A stretch of 64,000 bases of DNA from Polytrichum commune (lineage: Eukaryota; Streptophyta; Polytrichopsida; Polytrichales; Polytrichaceae), in assembly GCA_950295325.1 (NCBI GenBank), contig OX485806.1, positions 55,363,169 to 55,427,168 of the forward strand. Direction: 5' to 3'. Both the position numbers and the translations under genes were made by a program. The first letter of the stretch is position 1. Each line of letters starts with the position of its first letter. Under the pieces are notes generated by a model. That model did no database searches. It was not told where the DNA came from and saw only the letters and a program-made list of their open reading frames with translations. Below, in pieces: positions 46,417 through 56,617 of this stretch.

Positions 46417-46614
46417 CTCCCTGGGTCTTTGTCTTCTTGCCTTGGTCGTGTCCCCTAGCTAGGAGGAACTCACGCACACGTCGCCCCCCCGGCACTCGCG
46501 CCCTTCGCCACATCCCCCCGACCATATGTTCGTCAACCTACCCCCGGCTTGCAACGAAGTGTTCATCACGGCGGCCCGTCTCTTCAAATTTTGTTAGATG
46601 TAGAAGTAGGTTAG
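44736..46614 (+). pseudogene. Gene 2 exons 2-4: degenerate methyltransferase-like part
   Basis: Exon 2 (44736-45705) has a one-base frameshift near 44850. It contains GDAYFNLVTLDPLKIQGWPG, VDVWLWIVEDR and, at its end, ADELRMEFYLRMMRILTKRG leading to DYIFNVFGAPNQFL. That last block lines up with the motif X/motif I block of gene 1 (LLMQMLIEASTFPRDLMVDC), but the glycine-rich SAM loop is poorly kept. Exon 3 (45879-46374) begins GLNIYSYVEDADVQFYRTQK, matching RHIVALEPDEEIF of gene 1, and shifts frame near 46110. It carries a repeated PVDEPMLD segment. Exon 4 ends in TAG 46612-46614. Probably non-catalytic even when intact. Confidence 0.5.
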
Positions 46615-46884
46615 TTTGAACGCATCGTTCAACGCGGCTCCCCCCAATCAAGATGTACATAGAGCATTGTATACAATATAAGCACAATTTTTCACTCCTA
46701 TATACTTGTATCTTGTGTTTGAATGTATGTTGTATGCTCTTGCCTCTCTTGTATCCCTTGTTGCACCCCCTCCAGAATGAATCAAATGGTTTTGTTTTTG
46801 TACCGAGAACACTTGTTTCCTTAATGCTGCGTTTGGACATAGCATGACATAAGTCGCCCACCGTTTTCTCTCGATCGTATCCGT
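46615..46884. other. Intergenic gap between gene 2 and gene 3
   Basis: 270 bp, AT-rich at first with a minisatellite-free 3'-UTR look (tgtacatagagcattgtatac), then GC-rich from 46855 as the coding sequence of the next gene begins. No separate feature is seen. Confidence 0.4.
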
Positions 46885-48379
46885 AGGGCTCGGAGCATAG
46901 CGTAGCGGCTCCCCGACGCTCTTCTCCAAGGAGCGGAGAGGGCAGTGCGGCGGCCCCCCCGGTTTTACCCGCCCCGCCCCTGCTGCCGAAGAAATGATTC
47001 CTAGTGTTAGACTTGAACGGTGTCCTCGTGTAGTGCGTTCATTGCCCTAGGGCCCCCACGGTGCCCTTTTGCAAGCCCAAAGACTCTAATTACGACGGGC
47101 CGCCCACGTTCATAAAGAGCAAGCTAATTCACCTCCGCCCGTGGCTTCGGACCTTCCTGCAGATCGCCCAACAACTGTCGCGCACCTCTCCATGAGGAGT
47201 TCCCGCAACACCATGGGCACAAGGGGACCCCAGAGTGACACCCGGGACTTGTGGCGCCATTGGTGAGAGGGCCCAAGTACTCTTAGCATGGGTGAGGGCC
47301 CCGGGCGTTGAGAACGCCTCTCATCCATGAGGACTAAGAGTCATGAGGGTAAGGCCATAAGTTATGAGTAGGTTATGATGGTGGAATTCTAGAATGATAA
47401 GGACCACCTCAATCGGAGGTGCTAGCTAGGTGATATGGCCATTTGAGTGGGGCGCTGTCCCGGGACAACACCCTGGGACAACAGTGACCTGGGAGTGGTG
47501 CCCGGGACTGCCAAGGTTTGAAGAGCCATAACTTCCTCAATACTTGCTTGAATGAGCCAAGTGAGGGGTCCATCGGCATCTACGCAAAGAGTAAGTGACA
47601 ATAGAGTTGTCGCTTAATAGCATTAGACATCATATGTAGAAGTTATGGTGGTCTAAAGCTACTGGGGGGTTCCAGTCCCAGCGGCTAAGGGAAAATGTCC
47701 ACTTGGCCCCAACCCTTGTAGAGAGACAAAAGGATACTTGATGGTGGGGTATGTGGGAGTCCAAATTCGACGGAAAGACGGAAATACGGAAATACGGATT
47801 CAATTTCCGTATTTTACCCTGCTTGTATGAGGATAATAGGGTCCGTTAGGCTAAATTAATTGTACTAGGAAATAGGGCATTCTTAATCCGCCTATGCGAT
47901 AAAACGAATTAAAATGAGTATTATGACCGGTCCGTCAAAATGGATTGGCGGACCGTTTAATCATGGTCCGAACCGCTGGTCCAGACCAAGTAACGGACGC
48001 GCCAAGATTACCCAACGGACCGGAAGTAGCGGTTACAACGGGTTTATGACGGTTAAGGGCAAACCGTCGGAAAACGATTGTAACCGTCTTCCCTTAACCC
48101 CAACGGTAACAGGGGAAGGAAGAGGGGGAAAGGTATTTGAGGGTCTCTCCCTTCTCCTCCCCACTTTTTTTTTTCTGATTCACAAAAGACAAATTTGTTG
48201 AGAGAACGAGTGGTGAGACTGTACTCCTTTCGAGCCGCCAGCAGTTGGATTGTTGGGGCCCCGCATTTTTTTCAGTCACCGGCAGTTGGCTTGCCGGGAT
48301 TCTGTAGCAGTTAGACGGAAGAGAGGGATCTGGAAGAGGGAGAGAGTTTTCAAGCCGGAAAGTTAGAAAGGAGAGGAAA

Positions 48380-51300
48380 ATGCCGGAAGCACGTGAAGAG
48401 GATTAGCGGGAACCCATTCCGATTCCACTCAAAGCCCTCACCCTGCAATTCCGAGGGAGGATAGGGAGCTGTAGGAGCTCGCGGAACATCTCCGGGTGAT
48501 GGGCTGCGCGGGATTGCTCTCCAAACCCTGGAACTTCAGGGCGAAAGACACCCTACGTGAGTTCAAATTCGAGAGAGGAAATCAGTGGCTAGGAACAAAG
48601 AGGAGGGATCCAGAAAATTGGACTCCGGATACTTGGAACAGGGTCTACGGGTTTCCTAGGGGGATTGCAGAGGGGTGGGCAGGCCGCTGTGACGGCCTGT
48701 TCGCCGGAAAGTTCAGAGGGGACGCGGATCCAAAGGACGGATTCCACCCAGGGAACTGCCGGAATATTAGGGAGCGGAGAGTGCTAGAGTTTCTCCTGCC
48801 CATTCTCAATCCGGACAAGCCGAAGCGGATTAGCCTCACCATGGCTAACACGCTGTTTGGTGCCACGTCCGGAGTCCGGCCCGTGAACTGGGGTTTGATC
48901 ATCCAGGAGATAGTCGGGCGGGCCCTCCCCCACATTGGCCGCAAGCCCTCATTTCTCTCCCCCTTCATTTTGCACCTCTACCAGCATTTCGACTCCATCT
49001 TAGCGGAGGAGGAGGACCTGCTAACGATAGCGGCGGACGAGGTCACCTACAAGCTACTCCCGGAACCCGGAGACCTCGAGACGAAAACATCCAGCGACCC
49101 AATCATTCCGGAAGCACCTCCCTCCTCACCCGGAGCCCGCCGCCCACCATCTCGAGGCCACTCTCTCCTCCTCTTCCTCATCATCATCCGGAACCCGGAC
49201 CCAACCGCGAGACCACATGGCGGAATGTGGATCTATCCGCTTGGGACTTTCCGGAGAATCCCTTCAAACGGGTCCAGGAAGGGATGGAGGACCTGCAGAA
49301 CCAGTACTACTGGATAGAACACATCGTCCGAGGGGCGAACCAGGCTCTGGACGACTGCGGGCCCGGAAACATCCTTCGAGAGTTGGCAAAGAGGGCGGAC
49401 AGGAAGGAGCTGGAGCAGGCCAAGACGGAGAACGCCCATCTCACCGCGCAGGTAGCGGCCATGACTCAGGAGCTGAGTCAGAAGAGCGAAGACATCCGGA
49501 AGTACCACGCAGAGCAGGCAGTGCTCTTCAGCTGGATCCGGGAGCTGGTGGGGCATCCGGCGGAGATCGTCATGTGGTACTTTTGGGCCACCCCCTTTCG
49601 AGGGAGCCTAAAAGTATCACACAAGCCCTTCGGTGAAGGTGGCCTGCATTTGCAGGCGCCCAAGCCGAACCCGGATGATAGGTGTATAACGTGAGTAGTT
49701 AGATTTTTAAGGGAGATTAAATATGCGTCGTAGTACCTCCGGAGGTTAGGCCTTAGTTTTTTACTAGTGTGGCTTTAAACTCCACTAACCAATTTCATAT
49801 CTAGTTCTAACCTTAACCTACAACCTATTCTACGCGCAGACGCACCAGCCTTGAAACCAAGGCAATCCTAATTTGTGAATTGGGATGGTTCTGATACACC
49901 CAACCGGGTGTGACTCATACCACCCTAACTCAACGAACGGAATAACGACAATTTGATGGACCATTCAATTCTTCCTATTTCTTTATTTAGTTCTATTTAG
50001 TTTTCTAAGCGGGGGAACTTGGCCTAAGTCCCACCCTTCACACAAATTCCTTCTTAATTACTTACTTTTGTTTGCACGTCCTAACTCACTACATTAACAT
50101 ATTAGGCATCACCCCTTACCTCGGGTCTCTTGCCAACAAGGGTTTACGATTTATTTTGTATGTTTTGATTGTTAAATGTGTTTACACTGGATAGACCACG
50201 AAATGCAACTCAATGGGACCAGGGTGACGGGCGACCTGTAGGTTCAACCTGTTGCGCAATCTTCATAAATTGGGGCCATTACTCCCAATCTATGGGGCCA
50301 ACAACATAATAGTGGATTCGCGGGTCATTAACCCCACCTTTCCACCAACAACATTCAGAGTGGTCGTGTCGGTGATTAATCCGACTTACCACACACGAAA
50401 CTTGCTAATAAATGAAGCTACTACCACAAAACATACCAAGGGCCCCGAAAACAATGGAATTGGGTACTCCCTTGGCGGTCAAGTGGTCAAGCCACTTGAC
50501 CTTACGAGATAGGTGAGTGGGTTTAGAAATGCGTACCTTAGCCGTGCTCCCTCCAATCCTAAATGGAAGGCTTAAGGTTAGTTAATTTACCTCAATTTTC
50601 CTCGGTTGATTTGGGCTTGATGTAGGCCGAGCCGCTACCTCCTTCCTTGCTCCACTTTCCGAGCGTCGACCTTGCCTCCTTCTTTGTAACTAGTTTGGTA
50701 GTAAGCGTACCTTAGTTAACAATTAAAATATAAAGTGTTATTCTGCCCTGTAATTTAATCCTAAGCATAATATTTATACTTAGTGCACCAAATTATCTTT
50801 CCAATGATCTAAAAATCACTCTAATCGGATAAGAAATGCAAAAGTTATGAGGGTTGGAAGTGTGAGGTCGATTCAACCGACCCTTCCAACCCACCTATCT
50901 ACCTTCTAACTTCAAAAATTCATAGCACATTCCTTACTACTTGGATCTAGGCTTTCCTTATACCATTGGAAAGCTATGAACAAGCTCTAACTAGAAAAAT
51001 TATGACATCAGCAGGTTAAGCTAATAGAAATTCAGCGGACTCCTTGTAACACAGCAGTCAATCAAGAAGGCTTAAACTATGTATCTCGCCTTCAACAATT
51101 CATATCTAATTCAAATCTTAGTCAAATCAAACGTTCTATATGACCCTGGAGAGATATTAAAAAGATGTATTTGATAAAAATATGTGATTAGAAAGGCAAG
51201 CCGAAGTGAACCCAGCAGGTCCTCTGTAATGCAGCAGTCAACCAAAAGTTCTCAAACTATGTGTCCCATCTTGCACAATTCATATCTAATTCAAATCATG

Positions 51301-52867
51301 CTCAAATCAAATGTTCTAAGCCATTTTGGAAAGCTACACAAAAGTTCTACTTGGGAAAAATATAATTTCTTGGAATTAAAATTCCTATTGGGCTCGCAGG
51401 TCTGATCCAGCAGCCGCTACCCACAAGACCACCCAGTTTTTCTACTCCATCTTTGAAAATCCATAACTAATTGTCATCTCAACCAAATCACAAATGGGAA
51501 ACGGCTATGGATAGCTATATGAAATATCTCTAAGAGAAAAATGATAAGTATCTTGTTCTAGCTTTTGAACTAAGCCTTCAGGGCATTGGCAGATGAGGTC
51601 TATAATGCCTCTACTCAAAACTCTACCATCCAACCTACCTCTACAAAAGAAGGAATTTTATCTTCTTACCTAAACCACCTCTAATAGTCTTATGTGCCTC
51701 ACACTAACTAATAAACTAACACTTGCTTAGCTAGCATTTACTACCATTTGCTTAATAGCTAGCATCTACTAATATTTGCTTAGCTAGTTGTTTTTACTAG
51801 CTAGCATATTTTTTCTACTTTGCTATCTTCTAGCACTACTTAGTTTCATTTTGACCTTCCTTCTTCTAGGCTAAATGCTAAATGAACTAATTTTCCCTAA
51901 ATTCCCTATCAATTCTAACTTTTAATGCTAACATTCTAACTAAAAGTGATCCCGCAGAGTGGTGGACCACTCAAAGGGTTCACACGTCAACAAGGCGCAT
52001 CTCTACGACCGGATGATGGAGTCCGGAGAGCCCGCTTCCGCCAGGCAGATTCTTCCCATCCTCGTGAAGTACTCACGGACGATGAAGGACCTTCTGGCGG
52101 AAATCCAGAGGGTGGTTCCGCCAAGCGGAACACCCCGGCGGGTACTCTATCCGGGTCCGCCTGGGTCCCCTACCGGAACCCTGTACGAGGTAGTTGGCGA
52201 GGTCGCTCTAGTTCAGAACCCGCCAACGTCTGCAGGACCCAGCAAGCAGGGAGGAGGCTCTCGGCCGGCTAGTTCCGGGAGAGCTCCGGAAGGGGTCCGT
52301 TCTCCCCAGGTGAGGAGGAAGAGTACCGGGTCGGTCAGATCCGGAAGAGGCCAGTCCCCTGTTCCACGGAACTCGGATCGGTCCCGGACTTCGGACAGGG
52401 CTAGGACACCGATCCGGCATCAGACGTCGGATCGAGAGGCAACTCCGAGTAGGGGCAAGGCCCCTATGGCCCACGCCTCCCCGTCGTCTCCTCCGGACTG
52501 CCAAATGGTCAGCCCTTTTCCTCCGCCACCCTCAAGAGCGGCCTCCAACAGGGATCCGCAGACTGCCTCGATGTCGGGCGGGCGGAATCCGGAACAAGGC
52601 ACCGGAAGCGATCCTTCTCCAGTCCGGAGCATCCGGAAAGGGACAGTTTTCGGAACCCCAGGGACAGTCTCCGGAACACCAAGGACCGGGACACCCCGGA
52701 CCGAGGGAGCAGCGGATTCGGGGGACGAGATTGCCCCGTCTCCAAACATGAGGAGGATGCTCACACGGCTCCAGAAGGCATCGCCGGGTGGAGGCTCATC
52801 CGCCGTCAGCGGACTCGGCAGTCATTCGAAGGAAGGATCGGCTCAGAAGAAGCACCGCTCTTCTTAG
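48380..52867 (+). pseudogene. Element ORF, copy 2, split by insertion
   Basis: The ATG at 48380 matches the copy 1 start. Damage: TAG after EARE-E-D (CAG in copy 1), a one-base deletion near 48440, TAG near 48474 (CAG in copy 1), and a one-base deletion near 49135. The frame is then clean to PAEIV at 49572, where the 2.4-kb insertion begins. It resumes at 51985 with NKAHLYDRMMESGEPA and runs uninterrupted to TAG 52867, including the position (EIQRVV) that is a stop in copy 1. The two copies therefore have different lesions, and the common ancestor had an intact ~690-codon ORF. Confidence 0.85.
49573..51984 (+). mobile_element. 2.4-kb solo-LTR-like element nested in copy 2
   Basis: It starts tgtggtacttttgggccacc and ends ccactcaaagggttcaca, with perfect 5-bp duplications cgtca (49568-49572 and 51985-51989). 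The uninterrupted site is seen in copy 1 near 39315. The termini are weakly inverted. The interior has no coding domain but does have three or four diverged ~180-bp units (about 50930-51560, sharing aattcatatctaattcaaat) and a small minisatellite on gctagcat...tttgctta at 51725-51810. TG...CA ends with a 5-bp duplication fit a long solo LTR. No paired LTR was seen. Confidence 0.85.
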
Positions 52868-55152
52868 CTTAGAGAGGCATCTAGATTAGTGAGGTAGAAA
52901 GGTAGAACTTAGGAGTTTTTGTAAATGAGGAATAAAATTCTCCCTTGGGTGTGTCAACGGGAAATCCGGATCTTGATCCGGGAAATTCGGGAAATCTGGG
53001 ATAACGAGTGTAGTTAGGGTTTTCCTTAGCAGCGGCCGCTTGGGCCGCCGCCCTCAGTTTAGGGATTTTGGGACTCTACTTAAGGCTGAATAAGGAGTTG
53101 GGGAAGGGTTCCTTCTCCATTGTTGTATTGTGATTACTCCTACTCTAAATAAATGCCTTGGCTTCTCACTCCTTGACTTTCCTTTATTGATGTTTGTCTG
53201 AATGATCCGGAGATCGTTAGCGGAGGAGAGAGAGAGCATGAGGGATAGGAGTTCCGGATAGGACATGAGAGAGGAGACTCGGATCAGATCCGGTTATTGC
53301 CTTGTAGATCATCTCTAGGTGTAGTGGGAGGGAAACCTCACTAATCCGGTGGGTTGAGTAACGTCTAGGTGGGATAGCCGCTGGGAAGATTGGGTGAGAT
53401 CCGGAAGGGGTCCGGACTTACGCCAATCTGATCTTCTGAAGAGGTTCCACCGCCCTTAGACGGACCCATCCGGATGGTGGTACGGATCGCCCAGTTAGCT
53501 CAAATTGAGTAGAATCCAAGGTAGAGGTAGCCGGACAGATCCGTCAGAAGGAGAAAGGAAGGTCCGGATCAGTAAGGGTTCCGGGTTGGAGGCCACCTCC
53601 GGAGTGTAGTAGGAAGAGATCCTCATTGTTCCGGATGTCAGGGTAACGTCCCGGTGAGACAGCCGTGGGGAAGATTAGGCAAAGGTCCGGAAGGGATCCG
53701 GACTTACCTGATCTTCCGAAGAGGTCTCATCACCGGTGGACGGGACAATCCGGAGAGTGGTACGGGTCATCCAATCATCCCGTTGAGTCAGATCTCCGAT
53801 CGGAATCCGGACTCCTCTGGTCACTATGGTCCCAAGAAACCATCCGGATCTCTCTGTGTGACCTGCCAAGATGGATCTGATCAATCCGGATTGGTTGTGA
53901 GGGAGTTTCCGAATTGTAATCTTATCAAGGACGGCTTCACCTGAAGAAACCACCTATTCTAGAGGGTAGACGTAGAGGGGTGGGTGAGCATTATAATTAG
54001 GACCTAAAGGTACCATCCGGAAAGGCACACTCCGGAAAAAGGCTAAGAGTGTCCCCAAAGACCTAAAGTCCAGAAATTAGGGTTTCCGGAAAATTGGCTA
54101 AGGAAGAGGAAATAAGCAGGTACGGAGAGTTCTAGACCTCCTACACTTCACAGAATCCCTGGACGATACTAGGGTCATCCGGACAGACCGGATTAGGCAC
54201 TTAAAACCGCCAATCCGGATATGTTGGTGTTCGCGTGTTTCTACAGGGTAGGGGCCCCGCCCAAAGTCCTAGAGGCTTATATGGGTGAGGCGGCTTAGCC
54301 GACCGACCCCCCCGGAGCATACTTGGCAATGTGCTCCGGTTAGTTGTAGTGTTGTTTTGGCAACACGATGATCAACTCAAGAGTGGACTTCCATGGATGG
54401 AAGTCCACCTTAGCCATTGGCTACCTACTAAGGGGAGAGTCCCGAATGCATGTGTAGGAGGGTTTGGTGACCTAGCCATGAGCTTGAAGGTCCGCGGTTT
54501 TGGGAGCTAACCATGCATGTGCGTGGGATGTGCAGGTTAGTGCTCGTGGCACTTGCTAGGTTGGAAAGGCGGTCAAACCAAATGAAGGAAAACTAGCAAG
54601 GGTTGCGTCAACAACGATGGTGGGTGGTCGTGTGGAGCTCCATGAAGGCCGAGAACACCAATGCGGTCGTGGAGTTCATCTTCAAGGGCATCGAGCCCCC
54701 CTGCATGGTGCTAGCACAGGAAGCCTGTAGAATATTGTACACACAGGACGGCAAAGTCGTCAAAAAACCAAACAACCCCGTTTCCCCCAATATCTCAAGG
54801 TTTTGAAGCCCATTTTTTGGGACTAACGTCCGTCCTTGATAGGCGTCCCCTACGACGTCCGCCCCACCAGCGAGAACACGCTCATGGTGGACGACAACGC
54901 CGCCAAGAACATGTTGAACTCGACGGCCAACTTTATAGTTTGCCCTACGTGGACGGTCGAGAAGGTCCGGGACCGATTTCTGTTAGACCTTAGTAAATAC
55001 CTCCAGGCGCTCCAGGGTAGCGGACTACCCGTAAACAATTTTGTTAGGAATAATCCCATAGGCGAGAGATACTTGGATCCACGAGACCATTTGTACAGAG
55101 AGTTGTTATCTCACGCGAAATTTAACAAGCTCATTTGAGACACTACGTGTGT

Positions 55153-55153
55153 T

Positions 55154-55190
<37 letters not shown>
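55153..55190 (+). repeat. GT microsatellite in gene 3 intron
   Basis: About 14 consecutive TG dinucleotides between the second and third recognised 3' coding pieces of gene 3. Confidence 0.95.
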
Positions 55191-55728
55191 CCGTCCACTT
55201 TGTGTAATATATGCTTCATATGTATCTTGATTTTCACGCGCTCTATCAAACCATCTTCCCTTGGGTTTTGTTTCGTTTCCATTTTTGTGCCAGCGTTTGG
55301 AGCCCTCGATTGACATCGTCAGCGAGTCAGACTTGGGGAGCTTCTTCTACGAGACCGTTTACGATGCCGCGTCAACCATTGACTACTCCAAGGAGCCTCT
55401 TGATGCCGGCGTCGTCGATAGCCCCCCACCCAAGCAAATCTTCCGGCGATCTCCGTCTCCGTCCCCGCTTAAGGGCATAGATCGCAAATGCATCCGGGCG
55501 TCCCCCTCTCCGCCCGGCGGCAGTATTACACCTCAACGGCGGCGTCGGATGGACGCTCGGCCTACGAAGAGCGGCACCCTTTCCATTCCTTTGAGGGACG
55601 CCTTGCCCCTCCTCGCCAACTCCGACGTGAACACCCCCGGTGACAAGGTGAACCCCCACCCCCCACCCCCAAACATGGTTAAGCGTGCATTACGTTCATT
55701 TTGCACTAAAAAAATGAACGTGTGAGAC

Positions 55729-56455
55729 GTTTGGGTCTTCCTCCCTAAACTAACACATGTGTTCTTGCATTGACGCGTTGCAGGTTTCTCCTACCCATAA
55801 ACCTATGCGGTCTAGTGCATCCATCGAGTTGGAGCGTTTCTACTCCATGACCAGAAATGCAAGACAGTCCACTTCATCGTATTCGAATTCTTGGTCGTAT
55901 AATTCGGGTGCCGACGGAATCCAAAATGTGTTATAGATGGCGGTCACCCCAAGCTTGGCTATAGTCGCGGGGCGGAGATTTTTAGGAATGTTGAAGCAAT
56001 GTGAGCAAAAGAAGCCGCATCAAAAGAAAAATATGTAAAAGAAAAAAGGCAGTCTCCGAGGCTAGATAGGCCATAATAGGCGTAGGGTTTTGGGCCATAG
56101 GCAACATCATTTTGGGTCGGACTATCCAATGGATGTGTGGTGTTAGCATGCTAACCATTTTACATGCCATATTTTGTATGTTTTATTTGCAATAATATAA
56201 GTTTCACATGATTTCCCCCTTCCATATGGTCTAAGGTTTGGATTGCCCTACCTAAACCATCACAAATATGAGTTTGGAATATTTTGTATGTTATATTATA
56301 TTGCTTCACATATTTCCCCTTCAATATGATCTATGGTTTGGATTGCCCTACCTAAACCATATTCATACAAGCACTCATATTTTGTGTGCGATAATATGAA
56401 TGTCTTAAGATTTCCCCTTCAACTTGGCCTAAGGTTTGGATTGCTCACCCCAAAC
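55729..56455. repeat. Relaxed relatives of the 22-bp palindrome near gene 3
   Basis: Four sites of the same length: 55729-55750 (last intron of gene 3), 56236-56257, 56336-56357 and 56434-56455 (downstream). Arms keep GTTTGG(G/A)T and a CC(T/C)(A)AAAC-type right arm, but the central eight bases differ from the gene 2 family (cttcct or tgcccta types). The last three lie in a ~100-bp imperfect tandem repeat with atttcccctt...catatgag. Confidence 0.6.
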
Positions 56456-56617
56456 AATCCCAAATATGAGTTATTAATAAGGTTCTTGGTCTAAACACCC
56501 GCTTCAAAGTGTTCGCATCTTACAACTTTCTCCAATATGTGTTTCATTTATCCTTGTTCTTATTTTTGTGAATGTCTCAAAATGCCCAAAAAGTCTCAAT
56601 TTAACGAATATAGTGTT
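55937..56617. other. Region downstream of gene 3
   Basis: AT-rich sequence with the imperfect ~100-bp repeats noted above (56180-56470). No coding signal. A clear poly(A) signal right after the gene 3 stop was not recognised. Confidence 0.5.

Larger units (their letters stand above)
47752..54245 (+). mobile_element. ORF-bearing TG...CA element, copy 2 (complete ends)
   Basis: It starts tgtgggagtccaaattcgac and ends tgttcgcgtgtttctaca. It is flanked by perfect 5-bp duplications gggta (47747-47751 and 54246-54250). The empty site is seen in the related LTR near 61590 (gatggtggggtaggggcccc), which proves the boundaries. Without the nested 2.4-kb insertion and its duplication it is about 4.08 kb. 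Layout: ~380-bp promoter-like region, TATA-like ggtatttgag (about 48133), leader, ORF 48380-52867, poly(A) signals near 52928 and 53145, and a ~1.1-kb tail with two ~215-bp units. I found no direct repeat of the 5' end at the 3' end, so there is no LTR pair. Confidence 0.9.
47176..54610 (+). mobile_element. Solo LTR inserted in gene 3, itself containing nested elements
   Basis: It begins tgtcgcgcacctctccatga and ends ctagcaagggttgcgtca, with perfect 5-bp duplications acaac (47171-47175 and 54611-54615) inside one coding exon. Removing the element at 47752-54245 and its gggta duplication leaves about 936 bp. The same LTR occurs complete at 61016-61989 and partly at 63884-64000. A TATA-like cttatatggg is at about 54282. 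There is no internal domain, so it is a solo LTR. Confidence 0.9.
46885..55936 (+). pseudogene. Gene 3: FCP1/NLI-type HAD phosphatase-like gene, split by nested elements
   Basis: Coding pieces: 46885-47175 plus 54616-54799 (one exon opened by an insertion; acaac is duplicated), 54843-55138, 55294-55647 and 55794-55936 (TAG). A Ser/Pro/Arg-rich start is followed by FLVLDLNGVLV (HAD motif I; the second acid of DxDGT is N, as in many plant NIF-like proteins), then KLIHLRPWLRTFL and WWVVVWSSMKAENT (motif II region), and ENTLMVDDNAAKNML (motif III, VDD), ending FVRNNPIGERYLD. The C-terminal exons are acidic then SPSPSP/RRRR-rich. Stops: TGA 46995-46997 and TAG 47031-47033 within or near motif I. 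Function would be protein Ser/Thr phosphatase-like, but the changed motif I and the stops argue it is dead. Confidence 0.7.

Noticed and set aside
54603-54806. Stand-alone gene starting at 54603
   Set aside because: The frame is the second half of the gene 3 exon interrupted by the solo LTR; its apparent start lies in the LTR end.
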